Assembly: GCF_900108105.1 (NCBI RefSeq)
Contig: NZ_FNUR01000003.1
Location: 1-64,000 of the forward strand
Source of the DNA: Butyrivibrio sp. Su6
GTDB taxonomy: Bacteria; Bacillota; Clostridia; Lachnospirales; Lachnospiraceae
Reading direction: 5' to 3'
Length of the DNA stretch: 64,000 nt
Below the pieces are notes generated by a model, which saw nothing but the letters and a program-made list of their open reading frames with translations, was not told the origin of the DNA and did not search any database. Below are positions 17,229-26,250 of this stretch, one piece after another. A program made the position numbers and the translations under genes. The stretch's first letter is position 1. Every line of letters begins with the position of its first letter.

Positions 17229-18254
17229 TTATCTCTGGATACGACCTGATCCGTCTCCACCTGCAAGCTTATTAACTTCATCAACAGTTACAAGGTTGAA
17301 GTCACCTTCGATTGTGTGCTTAAGAGCTGAAGCAGCTACAGCGAATTCGATTGTTGCCTGAGGATCAAACTCATTTACGCAGCTGTAGATAAGTCCGCCG
17401 CCGAATGAATCTCCACCACCAACACGGTCAACAATACGAAGAGCATATTTCTTTGAGAAATAAGCCTGTCCATCTGTGTAAAGCATTGCGCTCCAGTTGT
17501 TATCATTAGCTGAGATTGACTCACGAAGTGTAATAGCAACTTTCTTGAATCCAAATCTATCTGTGAGCTTCTGAGCAACTTCGATGTAGCCTTCTCTGTT
17601 GAGCTTACCTGTTGTAACGTCTGTAGAAGAAGCAGCGATTCCGAATACATCAGCAGCATCCTCTTCGTTTGCGATACAAACGTCAACATACTTACAGATC
17701 TCGCCCATAACCTTTCCGGCTTTCTCTTTGCTCCAGAGCTTACCTCTGTAGTTAAGGTCACATGAAACTGTAAGTCCATGCTCTTTAGCCTTCTTAGCAG
17801 CCTCAAGAGTGATCTCAGCAAGTGAATCACTTACAGCTGGAGTAATTCCTGTGAAGTGGAACCACTCAGCACCTTCGAAGATCTCATCCCAGTTGAAGTC
17901 TGCAGGAACAGCCTCAGCGATTGCTGAATGTGCTCTATCATAGATGCACTTTGAGCCTCTCTGTGAAGCACCTTTCTCGTTGTAGTAGATACCTACTCTG
18001 TCGCCACCTCTTGTGATCTTAGATGTATCTACGCCATATTTTCTAAGTGAGTTAACTGCAGCCTGTCCAATTTCGTGCTTAGGAAGCTTTGTAACGTAAA
18101 CTGAATCAAGTCCGTAGTTTGCAAGAGAAACAGAAACGTTTGCCTCTCCACCACCAAATGTAGCCTCAAGATGATCAACCTGAACGAATCTTAAATAGTT
18201 ATCAGGCTGAAGACGAAGCATGATCTCACCAAATGTAACAACTTTCTTTGACAT
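17229..18254 (-). CDS. kdgK: 2-keto-3-deoxygluconate kinase
   Basis: A 341-residue PfkB-family sugar kinase that phosphorylates 2-keto-3-deoxygluconate to KDPG. Signatures are the N-terminal FGGGEANVSVSLANYG (about 33-48) and the C-terminal ATP/catalytic motif DRVGGGDSFGGGL (about 286-298) with the catalytic Asp. The start has GAAAGG upstream. It is the last gene of the uronate set kduI-kduD-kdgA-kdgK and feeds the KDPG aldolase encoded just before it. Confidence 0.92.
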   Translation of the reverse strand: MSKKVVTFGEIMLRLQPDNYLRFVQVDHLEATFGGGEANVSVSLANYGLDSVYVTKLPKHEIGQAAVNSLRKYGVDTSKITRGGDRVGIYYNEKGASQRGSKCIYDRAHSAIAEAVPADFNWDEIFEGAEWFHFTGITPAVSDSLAEITLEAAKKAKEHGLTVSCDLNYRGKLWSKEKAGKVMGEICKYVDVCIANEEDAADVFGIAASSTDVTTGKLNREGYIEVAQKLTDRFGFKKVAITLRESISANDNNWSAMLYTDGQAYFSKKYALRIVDRVGGGDSFGGGLIYSCVNEFDPQATIEFAVAASALKHTIEGDFNLVTVDEVNKLAGGDGSGRIQR

Positions 18255-18326
18255 AATAATTAATTCCTTTCATTACTGCACTAAAGTGTAGATTAGATAT
18301 ATGTGTTAAATGTTTTAGTAACAAAA

Positions 18327-19292
18327 TTACTCATTTTTGCCAAGGTGAACAGCAAATCCGCCGAAATCATCAGCAAGATAAGCAACCTTAAGATGATTGT
18401 CTGCATCATATGAGAATGAAGACTCATCAAATTTAACACCCTGCTTAGAAAGATGATATACAGCTCTGTCGATGTTATTGCATCCAATAGCAATGTGTCC
18501 GCATGTTCCACGGCCCTTAGACTTCATAACCTCTACAGCTGATCCAGCAAATACAGAAGAATTGCCAACTTTCTTTGTAAGGCCGAAGAGAGCATCAAAC
18601 TTATCTGCAACAGCCTCAGCAGCCTCAGCGCTATCCTGGTTGATTCCGATGTGCTTAAGCTTGAAGCCGAGCATAGCATTTACAGCGTCTCTTGTCATAG
18701 CTTCGATCTCATCAAACTTACCTGCAGAAATGAGGTCCTTCTTAACCATCCAGCTACCACCGCAGCAGAATACTTTGTTGAAGCTGAGGTAATCGTTAAG
18801 GTTGTTCTTATTTACTCCGCCAGTAGGCATGAAGTGCATCTTTGTGTAAGGTGCTGCCATAGCCTTGATCTTTGCAATTCCACCGTTCTGCTCAGCAGGG
18901 AAGAACTTAACACAATCAAGACCAAGTTCGATAGCCTGCTCAACTTCGCCAGGTGTTGCTGTTCCGGGAACAACAGGTACTCCGATTGACTGAATGTACT
19001 CAATGTTTGATCTGTTAAATCCAGGGCTTACAATAAACTTAGCTCCTGCAGCCTTTGCTCTGTCAGCCTGCTCAGCATTAAGTACTGTGCCTGCACCAAC
19101 AATCATCTCAGGGAATTTCTGAGAGATGATCCTGATAGCTTCCTCAGCTGCTGCTGTACGGAATGTAACCTCAGCAGCAGGAAGTCCTCCCTTTATAAGA
19201 GCTTCTGCAAGAGGCTCAGCATCCTTTGCATCGTCGATAGCGATTACTGGTACAATACCAATTCTGTAAAGTTCTTCACAAATCTTATCCAT
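18327..19292 (-). CDS. kdgA: KDPG aldolase with fused VOC-like domain
   Basis: A 321-residue protein. Residues 1 to about 205 form the class I aldolase that splits KDPG into pyruvate and glyceraldehyde 3-phosphate: AEVTFRT, GAGTVLN, and the Schiff-base lysine in DCVKFFPAE. Ordinary enzymes of this kind end near residue 210. Here about 110 further residues (from GFKLKHIGIN) look like a vicinal-oxygen-chelate/glyoxalase-type domain (GRGTCGHIAIGCNNIDRAVYHL). The role of that domain is unknown to me; it could sense or process a related 2-oxo sugar acid. It lies between kduD and kdgK in the uronate cluster. Confidence 0.88.
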   Translation of the reverse strand: MDKICEELYRIGIVPVIAIDDAKDAEPLAEALIKGGLPAAEVTFRTAAAEEAIRIISQKFPEMIVGAGTVLNAEQADRAKAAGAKFIVSPGFNRSNIEYIQSIGVPVVPGTATPGEVEQAIELGLDCVKFFPAEQNGGIAKIKAMAAPYTKMHFMPTGGVNKNNLNDYLSFNKVFCCGGSWMVKKDLISAGKFDEIEAMTRDAVNAMLGFKLKHIGINQDSAEAAEAVADKFDALFGLTKKVGNSSVFAGSAVEVMKSKGRGTCGHIAIGCNNIDRAVYHLSKQGVKFDESSFSYDADNHLKVAYLADDFGGFAVHLGKNE

Positions 19293-19337
19293 TTTATTGC
19301 CTTTCTATTATAAAAAAATATTGTTAACTTGATTAAA

Positions 19338-19494
19338 ACACGATTGCTTCGCTTCGCTCTCGCAATCGCTACCGGCAATTCGGAAATCGATATGCTCATT
19401 CATTCGCATATCTTTTTTCCTCATTGTCGGGCATGTCTCAAAATCAATCATGTAATTACGTGCCAGCACGATTACATGATTGATCTTGAGACAT
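19338..19494 (-). other. Three hairpins between kduD and kdgA
   Basis: The 204-bp gap between these two genes holds three successive inverted repeats: 19339-19367 (CGATTGC / GCAATCG), 19388-19411 (GATATGC / GCATATC) and a long one at 19432-19494 (arms ATGTCTCAA and ATCAATCATGTAAT with their complements). None has a proper T tract on the minus strand. They may be mRNA processing or stabilising structures. I see no gene here. Confidence 0.55.
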
Positions 19495-19496
19495 TT

Positions 19497-20336
19497 TTAA
19501 TCAACATCCTGGAACTTTGAAGGATCGAGGTTACTTGGATCCTGTCCGATGTATGCTGAAATACCACCATCAATATATACAACCTGGCCGTTGATAAAGT
19601 CAGAAGCAGGTGATGCAAGGAATACAGCAAGTCCCATAAGGTCTTCTGTCTTGCCCCATCTCTGAGCAGGTGTCTTTGAACGGATGAATCTGTCGAATGG
19701 ATGCATTGATCCATCAGGCTGTTTCTCACGAAGAGGTGCTGTCTGAGGAGTTGCAATGTAACCAGGTCCAATAGCGTTACACTGGATATTGAACTGACCA
19801 TACTCTGAGCAGATGTTTCTTGTAAGCATCTTAAGTCCGCCCTTAGCTGCTGCATAAGCAGATACTGTCTCACGACCGAACTCTGACATCATAGAGCAAG
19901 CGTTGATGATCTTTCCGCTTCCCTTCTTGATCATAGCTGGAAGTACAGCCTTTGAGCAGATGAAAGGACCTGTAAGGTCAACATCGATAACCTGCTGCCA
20001 CTGATCTACTGTCATATCTATCATAGGAATTCTCTTGATGATACCTGCATTGTTAACAAGAATATCAATTGTTCCTACGTTCTTTTCAACTTCAGCAACG
20101 AAGTTCTGAACCTGATCTTCTTTTGTTACGTCACAAACAGCTCCGAAAGCGTCGATTCCAAGCTTTTTGTACTCAGCCATTCCCTTGTCAACAAGGTCCT
20201 GATTGATATCGTTGAATACTACTCTTGCTCCGCTCTCTGCAAAAGCTACTGCATAAGCAAGTCCAAGTCCATAAGAAGCACCTGTAACCCAGGCAATCTT
20301 ACCTTCAAGTGAAAAGTTCTTTAAAAAATCCTGCAT
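19497..20336 (-). CDS. kduD: SDR dehydrogenase, KduD/gluconate 5-dehydrogenase type
   Basis: A 279-residue short-chain dehydrogenase. The NAD(P)-binding motif TGASYGLG is near residue 19, NNAG near 96, and the catalytic YAAAK near 166-170, with the preceding serine in SMMSEFG. By position after kduI it should reduce or oxidise the C5 keto group of 2,5-diketo-3-deoxygluconate to give KDG; sequence-related gluconate 5-dehydrogenases cannot be separated by eye. RBS AGGAGGG precedes the ATG. Confidence 0.85.
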   Translation of the reverse strand: MQDFLKNFSLEGKIAWVTGASYGLGLAYAVAFAESGARVVFNDINQDLVDKGMAEYKKLGIDAFGAVCDVTKEDQVQNFVAEVEKNVGTIDILVNNAGIIKRIPMIDMTVDQWQQVIDVDLTGPFICSKAVLPAMIKKGSGKIINACSMMSEFGRETVSAYAAAKGGLKMLTRNICSEYGQFNIQCNAIGPGYIATPQTAPLREKQPDGSMHPFDRFIRSKTPAQRWGKTEDLMGLAVFLASPASDFINGQVVYIDGGISAYIGQDPSNLDPSKFQDVD

Positions 20337-20429
20337 TTTAATACCCTCCTATTATTAAGCTATTGTTAATTATTTACGTTCAATTTTGTATCGCAGCCAT
20401 CTAAAGATATAACTGCAAAGCTCTCAAAT

Positions 20430-21293
20430 TTACATCAATGATGTCATCTCACAGTCATCCATGTCATCGAAGTCCTGATTCTCTCCGACCATTCCCCAGA
20501 TGAATGTGTATGCCTGTGTTCCACATCCTGAATGGATTGACCAGCTAGGGCTGATAACAGCCTGCTCGTTTCTCATAACAATGTGTCTTGTCTCTGTAGG
20601 CTCTCCCATGAAATGCATAACAAGTGCATCCTCAGGAATATCAAAATAAAGATATACTTCCATACGTCTGTCATGTGTATGACATGGCATTGTATTCCAT
20701 ACACTTCCAGGCTTAAGCTCAGTCATACCCATTTCAAGCTGACATGTCTCAACCTGTCCGGGAAGAATATACTTGTTGATAACTCTGTGGTTGGCCTGCT
20801 CAAGAGATCCAAGCTCTTTCTTGTTCTCATCCTTGATGATAACAACGCCTTCAGAAGGAGTTCCTTCTCTCTTAATAAGAACTGTTGGATATGTCTTATG
20901 TGCAGGTGCGCTGTTGATGTAAAACTTAGCAGGCCTATTTGCATCGCAGCTTGCAAAAGAAACATCTTTTGCTCCCATTCCGATATACATGCCCTGCTTG
21001 TAATCTACATCATACTTTTTACCATCGATGGTGATAACACCTGCTCCACCGATATTGATAACGCCCATTTCACGTCTCTGTAAAAAATACTCTGCTCTAA
21101 GCTCATCTCCGGCTGTAAGCTTAAGTTCCTCTTTTACAGGAACAGCTGAACCAGTAATGATTCTGTCAATATGACTATAAACGAGCTTAATCACATCAGG
21201 CTGAAAAAGGTCATCGATGAGGTACTCTTCTCTTAATCTCTGAGTATCGTAATGCTTCTCATCTCTAGGTGAACTAGCTGTTCTAAGTTCCAT
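20430..21293 (-). CDS. kduI: 5-keto-4-deoxyuronate isomerase
   Basis: A 287-residue cupin-fold isomerase converting 5-keto-4-deoxyuronate (from pectin or unsaturated uronides) to 2,5-diketo-3-deoxygluconate. Recognisable stretches are the N-terminal YDTQRLREEYLI, the zinc-binding region MPCHTHDRRMEVYLYF near residues 198-213 and IHSGCGTQAYTFIWGM near the end. It is the first gene of the uronate cluster, with RBS GGAGG and a promoter about 65 bp upstream. It suggests the cell consumes unsaturated galacturonides. Confidence 0.95.
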   Translation of the reverse strand: MELRTASSPRDEKHYDTQRLREEYLIDDLFQPDVIKLVYSHIDRIITGSAVPVKEELKLTAGDELRAEYFLQRREMGVINIGGAGVITIDGKKYDVDYKQGMYIGMGAKDVSFASCDANRPAKFYINSAPAHKTYPTVLIKREGTPSEGVVIIKDENKKELGSLEQANHRVINKYILPGQVETCQLEMGMTELKPGSVWNTMPCHTHDRRMEVYLYFDIPEDALVMHFMGEPTETRHIVMRNEQAVISPSWSIHSGCGTQAYTFIWGMVGENQDFDDMDDCEMTSLM

Positions 21294-21357
21294 ACTTGCC
21301 TCCGTTCTTGAATTACTATTTTATATGGGTACACTTCCCATTCATTCACGCAATATC

Positions 21358-21386
21358 ATGATACGGTATAACTTATTCTTTGTCAG
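21358..21386 (-). promoter_or_regulatory. Promoter of the kduI-kdgK cluster
   Basis: Minus-strand CTGACA, 17-bp spacer, TATCAT. The -10 lies in a short palindrome (TATCATGATA) that could be an operator. Confidence 0.5.
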
Positions 21387-21539
21387 TTCATTTTTAAACA
21401 AAAAAGTTGCAAATCTTGACCTGATGTAAGAGCTTTCATATTTCTTACATTTTATCACATTTTGCCCTTATCCACATTGCAAAAATTGCTGTGTTTTTCA
21501 ATAAAAAACGCGTTGCAATTTCCTATTAAATCAAATAAA

Positions 21540-21572
21540 AAAGCAACGCGGTTAAGCGTTGCCTTTAATCTT
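21540..21572 (-). terminator. Terminator after RNase P RNA
   Basis: Hairpin GCAACGC / GCGTTGC with a TTTTTTA tail on the minus strand. Confidence 0.85.
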
Positions 21573-21577
21573 TTTAT

Positions 21578-22051
21578 GAGTAGGACTGTAAGCCGGGTTA
21601 TGTCGTGAATGATCATCTATCTAGGACTGCCGTCACCGACAGCCTCAAGCGACCCACCTGAAAGCGAACCGGGCCGGCTCATTGCTTTCTTTTCGGTCTT
21701 GCTTCGAATGGGGTTTACATGGCTACTGATGTTACCACCAGCACGGTAGTCTCTTACACTGCCTTTCCACCCTTACGCTTCTAAGGCGATTCGGCGGTCA
21801 CTCGGAAAGCACGCTTTCCTCGTTACGCGGCATTCGCCGCATGCCCAGACTGCAATAAGCCAATTTTCATGCAAGCATGAAATTGTCTATTTCAGCCTGG
21901 TCGCCCGCCTCATTTGAAACGCGGTATATCTCTGTTGCACTATCCTGGGAGTCACCTCCACCAGACGTTATCTGGCATCCTGCCCTGTGAAGCCCGGACT
22001 TTCCTCTCCCATGCCCTTTCGTTTGCATGGCAGCGATCATTTATCCTACTC
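21578..22051 (-). ncRNA. rnpB: RNase P RNA (class A)
   Basis: About 474 nt. The ends pair (GAGTAGGA with TCCTACTC, helix P1). Hallmarks are GAGGAAAGTCCGGGC near the 5' end, CACAGGGCAGGATGCCAG, ACAGAGATATACCGC, GGTAAGGGTGGAAAGG-like core sequence and the 3' ACCCGGCTTACAG. It is the catalytic RNA that matures tRNA 5' ends. The general layout fits the class A structure used by Clostridia. It is somewhat long, mainly through extended hairpins in the middle. Confidence 0.95.
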
Positions 22052-22060
22052 AGGAACAAC

Positions 22061-22089
22061 ATTATACCATAATTCTAAATTTGTGAAAG
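22061..22089 (-). promoter_or_regulatory. rnpB promoter
   Basis: Extended -10 TGGTATAAT ten bases before the RNA start, with a weak TTTCAC/TTCACA -35. Confidence 0.6.
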
Positions 22090-22118
22090 AATAAATTTAA
22101 GGAAGCAATTTCCTATTC

Positions 22119-22149
22119 AATGAAAAAAAGAGCCATCTAAGGCTCTTTC
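22119..22149 (-). terminator. Terminator after the 101-residue gene
   Basis: Hairpin AAAGAGCC / GGCTCTTT with a T run on the minus strand. Confidence 0.8.
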
Positions 22150-22165
22150 TAAGTGGATGTATTAC

Positions 22166-22471
22166 TTAAACTGCTGGGTTACCAGATTCTTCAGCAGTTT
22201 TTTGCTCAACATATCTCAGGGCATCTATAGCGGATGAATAATATCCGGCAACCATCTGTGATTCAGGTGATAATGATCTGAGTGCTTTTGATTTCATTGT
22301 CTCAAAATATGAAATAGCTGCTCCGATATTGCTAAGGTCAATCGGCTTGTCATTGCAATAAAGCGTGCCTCTTGCAGTATCATATCTTGTCATATCTTTT
22401 CTACTTACAGGTTGCATACCCATGGCAACCGCTAATGAATTAATTGTTTTAGCTCTGTCGTAGGTTGTCAT
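22166..22471 (-). CDS. Small uncharacterised protein
   Basis: Not recognised. The 101-residue soluble protein is probably all helical. I start it at the ATG at 22471 (MTTYDRAKT) because GAGGGAG lies upstream; an upstream TTG would place the start on the RBS itself. It has its own RBS and terminator and sits alone between rnpB and the epimerase gene, so it is likely a real monocistronic gene. Confidence 0.65.
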   Translation of the reverse strand: MTTYDRAKTINSLAVAMGMQPVSRKDMTRYDTARGTLYCNDKPIDLSNIGAAISYFETMKSKALRSLSPESQMVAGYYSSAIDALRYVEQKTAEESGNPAV

Positions 22472-22685
22472 TATTAAAATCTCCCTCAAAAAATAATACT
22501 TAATCTTTTAAACAGCGAATTTTATTTTACTCTTTGGTGCGTAAAAGTAAATGGGGATTACACGAACAAATAGTGAAAAAAATGTGTTTAAATTGTGTTT
22601 GTAATTATGTTTCAAAGCTCGCTTGATTCCGTGAAATTCAAAGTCAAAATCCTTGGATCAAATTCAAGCTGAGGGAGATATTTTT

Positions 22686-23789
22686 TTATTTGTAAAACTT
22701 TAAAGTTGCTTCAACGCCTGATTTTAGATCAAACTTTGCAGACCATCCAAGTTCTTCTAATTTGTAGCTGTCCAGGGCTGATCCCTTCATCATGTTATAG
22801 CTCTTTTTTTCTGCATCACCAGGATTTTCAAAAATCACCTTTACACCTGCTGCCGCAGCGATTTCTTCAGCAATCTCCCTGATGGAAACAATTGAATCCT
22901 TATTGGAAATATTATAGGCTTCCCCGGTTTTACCATGTATCAGGATTGTCAAAAGAGCTGCCGCACTATCAAGTGTGTAGCAATAAGATCTTATCTGCTC
23001 TCCGGCGCTCTTCATCACAATATCTTTTCCAGAAGCTGCATTCCTGGTAAAAGCTGCAGTTGCCCTGCTGTCTGCAGGTGTGATACCGGGACCATATGCA
23101 TGACAGGATCTGGCGATCACAAAGTCAACACCGTGTTCCTGGTAATAAGAAGCACACAAAGTCTCAGCCGCCCTCTTGCTCATAGGATAACAGGCGCGTG
23201 GATTAAGAATATCTACATATCCATAATCCGTTTCCTTAAATGTGTTCTCCTTTATATACTGTCCCTTTCCCTCTGATACATCTTCCTGCTGATTTCCAAG
23301 GCTTACCTCATCAGATGCAACCGGATTACCATAAATCTCGCCGGATGAAATAAGCAGCACTCTGCTGCCCTTTGACATAGCCGCAGAATCAAGGACTGTC
23401 TTTAAGCCAAGTATATTACCAAGCATGGTTTCGACAGGTTCTGTTGACATCTTGGCAGGATCCGCATTGCTTGCACCGTGAATATAATAATCAGCTTGTG
23501 GAAGATACTCCCCTACTTTTGTAGCATCATATGCAACAAACTCATATTCACCATCCTGCAAAAGCCCATCAAATCTGGCAGCTGTCTTTTCTTTGTTTCT
23601 GCCTGCTATGATCAGCTTTATACCTGCGCTTTTTTCTTTATTCAAAAGAGCTATAATATCCACTACAGCGGAGCAGAGCATACCTGTTGCACCGGTTAAA
23701 CAGATTGTTTTATTAAATAAAGTCGTGATGCCAGGCGTGGTTCTTGCAACCAGCCTGACATCATCAAAATATTCCTTACAATATCTCAT
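22686..23789 (-). CDS. NAD-dependent epimerase/dehydratase
   Basis: A 367-residue extended short-chain dehydrogenase. The Rossmann motif TGATGMLCSA is at about residues 33-42, and the catalytic YPMSK at about 201-205, with serine in LLISSGE. This family acts on nucleotide sugars (dTDP-glucose dehydratase, UDP-sugar epimerases or decarboxylases). The N-terminus is extended by about 25 residues relative to many members. It starts three bases after the TGS-kinase gene, so they are co-transcribed, though the functional link is unclear. Confidence 0.8.
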   Translation of the reverse strand: MRYCKEYFDDVRLVARTTPGITTLFNKTICLTGATGMLCSAVVDIIALLNKEKSAGIKLIIAGRNKEKTAARFDGLLQDGEYEFVAYDATKVGEYLPQADYYIHGASNADPAKMSTEPVETMLGNILGLKTVLDSAAMSKGSRVLLISSGEIYGNPVASDEVSLGNQQEDVSEGKGQYIKENTFKETDYGYVDILNPRACYPMSKRAAETLCASYYQEHGVDFVIARSCHAYGPGITPADSRATAAFTRNAASGKDIVMKSAGEQIRSYCYTLDSAAALLTILIHGKTGEAYNISNKDSIVSIREIAEEIAAAAGVKVIFENPGDAEKKSYNMMKGSALDSYKLEELGWSAKFDLKSGVEATLKFYK

Positions 23790-23792
23790 TTT

Positions 23793-25448
23793 TCATACCT
23801 TAAAACAGCTTCCGCCAACGAATTCTCTGCAAATTGAATTCTTTGGAAGGAAAGAATTATCAACACTTACAAAGTAGTCAAGGAACTTAAGAAGTCTTTT
23901 TGCCTCGAAGTACTCCGGTTCATTTTTCCCAATTGAGAAAAGAAGCGGCTCAGCATACTGCTTTATAACAGCAAGTTCATATATCTGAGCAGAGTTAAAC
24001 ATCTCATCAGCCTCCTCCTGAAATGGGAAAATATTAGCTTCCTCTCCCGCTCTTACAGAAGGCCACATATTGATGGTTGCCTTGGCACTGGCGCCTCTGG
24101 TCCTTGCATCTCTGACGATCCTTCTAAGGAGTCTTCCGTCAGTTGTAGGAATCCTGTTATGTGAATCAATACTAAGAGTCGTAAGAGCACTTATATAAAT
24201 CTTGAATTTAGAACTTGCAGGAAGAGCATAGGACATCTCTTCGTTAAGTCCATGTATACCTTCTATTACAAGAACATCTGACTCACCAAGCTGCATGAAA
24301 TTGCCATTCATTTCTCTTTTGCCTGTAACAAAGTTAAATTCCGGCATCTCAACACGCTCGCCATTTAAGAGCTTAACCATATCGTCATTAAACTGCTTAA
24401 TGTCCATAGCTCCAAGGCACTCAAAGTCATAGCTTCCATCCAGGTGCTTGGGGGTAAACTCTCTGTTAACAAAGTAGTTATCAAGACTGATAGGATGCGG
24501 AACCATGCCATAGGTGCGCAGTTGTATGGAAAGCCTGTTGGCAAAGCTGGTCTTACCTGAAGAACTTGGTCCTGCGATCATTACGAACTTTATATCTTTG
24601 CGGTCGTGGATCTTTTTGGCAATTTCACCGATCCTTCGCTCCTGCAAAGCCTCCTGTACAAGGATCATCTCATTGATCCTTCCTGCGCAGATCTGTTCAT
24701 TAAGGTCGCCTACATTGTCAATTCCCATTCTGCTGCCCCAGTCACTGGCAAGTTTCATGGTTTCAAAGAGCTTTTCCCTGGGCTCAGAAACCTTTAACAG
24801 ATTTGGGTCAACCTTCATAGGAAGAGTAAGAAGCATGCCATCATGATACTTATCAAGCTGGAAATGCTCTATATATGAAGTATTAGGGCACATATAGCCA
24901 TAAAAATAATCGTAAAAATCTTCAAGCTTATAGACATTGATCTCAGAGCTTCTCCTGTATTTCAAGAGAGAAACCTTGTCAGTCATGCCCTGCTTTTTGA
25001 ATATCTCAATAGCCTCATCAAGAGGATAAACTTTCTTGGTGATCGGAAGAGCTTTGTCAATGAGCTCCTGAAACCTTTCAGAAACTTTTTTGACAAATTC
25101 ATCAGTTATTTCAATGCCGCCTTTGATAGTGCAGTAATAGCCATTACCAATGGTGAATTCCACCTTTGTCTTTGGCTGACAATCCTTGCCCGCCACGTCT
25201 TTAACAGCTTTGATAAGCATCATTATCGCTGTTCTTCGCATGGTCTTATGGCCAATATCATCTGCAAAAGTGATAAAAGACAGATTGCCGTCCTTTTTCA
25301 CTGTTTTAAAGAGTTCCCTTATCTTGCCATTGTATATAACAGCCGCAATTCTGTACTTAAATTCTGACTGGTACTCTTTTGCTATCTGCTCAAATGTAGT
25401 TCCTTTTTCGTATTCTTTAGATACTCCATTTATTGTAATCTGCGGCAT
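23793..25448 (-). CDS. Uridine kinase-like protein with TGS domain
   Basis: A 551-residue protein with an N-terminal TGS domain (1 to about 60, as in threonyl-tRNA synthetase), a SAD-like middle region with TIGNGYYC, and a C-terminal P-loop kinase of the uridine kinase/phosphoribulokinase class (GPSSSGKTSFANRL at about 294-307). Such proteins are common in Firmicutes and are annotated as nucleoside kinases; the real substrate is not established to my knowledge. It follows trmK by ten bases. Confidence 0.85.
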   Translation of the reverse strand: MPQITINGVSKEYEKGTTFEQIAKEYQSEFKYRIAAVIYNGKIRELFKTVKKDGNLSFITFADDIGHKTMRRTAIMMLIKAVKDVAGKDCQPKTKVEFTIGNGYYCTIKGGIEITDEFVKKVSERFQELIDKALPITKKVYPLDEAIEIFKKQGMTDKVSLLKYRRSSEINVYKLEDFYDYFYGYMCPNTSYIEHFQLDKYHDGMLLTLPMKVDPNLLKVSEPREKLFETMKLASDWGSRMGIDNVGDLNEQICAGRINEMILVQEALQERRIGEIAKKIHDRKDIKFVMIAGPSSSGKTSFANRLSIQLRTYGMVPHPISLDNYFVNREFTPKHLDGSYDFECLGAMDIKQFNDDMVKLLNGERVEMPEFNFVTGKREMNGNFMQLGESDVLVIEGIHGLNEEMSYALPASSKFKIYISALTTLSIDSHNRIPTTDGRLLRRIVRDARTRGASAKATINMWPSVRAGEEANIFPFQEEADEMFNSAQIYELAVIKQYAEPLLFSIGKNEPEYFEAKRLLKFLDYFVSVDNSFLPKNSICREFVGGSCFKV

Positions 25449-25458
25449 AACGTCTCTC

Positions 25459-26250
25459 CTACCTCATTAAGATTTTTTGGGCAAAAGAAATATCGGACAA
25501 TTCCTCCATTATCTCTTTCCTGCGCCATGTATGGCTGTCATCAAGACTTTTCAAAATACTCTCAAGAACAAGCCTGCCGTGATCCAAATACGGCACCAAG
25601 AGTGGTTCTTTTCTGACTAAATTACACTCGCCATAGCGGTTACAGATCCTGATCATCTGATTTTTTTTAATATCACCACTATCTTTAAATAATGTTTCTA
25701 AAGTTTTATCAAATATGCTTTTATTGTCAAAAGAGCTGTCCATAACATCTACTTTCATAGGGAAATAGTACTTCCCATCCTCATAGACAACTCTTTCATC
25801 TGTTATAAGATATCCCTTATCTCTCAAAAACTGCCTGAACTCTTCATGATCAGACTGGGGCTGAAAGACTGCTTTCCTTATGCCAAGATCATAGAGATTT
25901 CCTTCTTCTATGAGTCTCTCCATAAGCTTTCCACCCATTCCTGCGATAACTATCGCATTAGCTTCGCCTTTCTCCAGTTCTTTTACGCCATCTGAAAGCC
26001 TGGTGGAAATTAAGTCTTCAAGGCCATATTCCGAGATGTTGGCACCTGCTGCTGAAAGAGGGCCTTTCCTTACATCCATTGCAATCACAGACTCTGCAAT
26101 GCCTCTCTGAACCAGATAAATAGACACATATCCATGATCACATCCAACATCTGCAGCCTTTAAAGCCTCACCGTCACTTTTAAGCATATCAGCAACGGTG
26201 ATGAGCCTTTGGGACATTTTAAGTGATATATCTTCTCTACTCATGATCAA
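25459..26250 (-). CDS. trmK: tRNA (adenine-22-N1)-methyltransferase
   Basis: A 263-residue SAM-dependent methyltransferase of the TrmK family, modifying A22 of tRNA. The SAM-binding motif is [14 protein letters not shown] (about 38-51) and the catalytic-region motif [10 protein letters not shown] (about 100-109). The start codon overlaps the rpoD stop by four bases, giving translational coupling. This gene regularly follows rpoD in Firmicutes. Confidence 0.92.
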   Translation of the reverse strand: MIMSREDISLKMSQRLITVADMLKSDGEALKAADVGCDHGYVSIYLVQRGIAESVIAMDVRKGPLSAAGANISEYGLEDLISTRLSDGVKELEKGEANAIVIAGMGGKLMERLIEEGNLYDLGIRKAVFQPQSDHEEFRQFLRDKGYLITDERVVYEDGKYYFPMKVDVMDSSFDNKSIFDKTLETLFKDSGDIKKNQMIRICNRYGECNLVRKEPLLVPYLDHGRLVLESILKSLDDSHTWRRKEIMEELSDISFAQKILMR

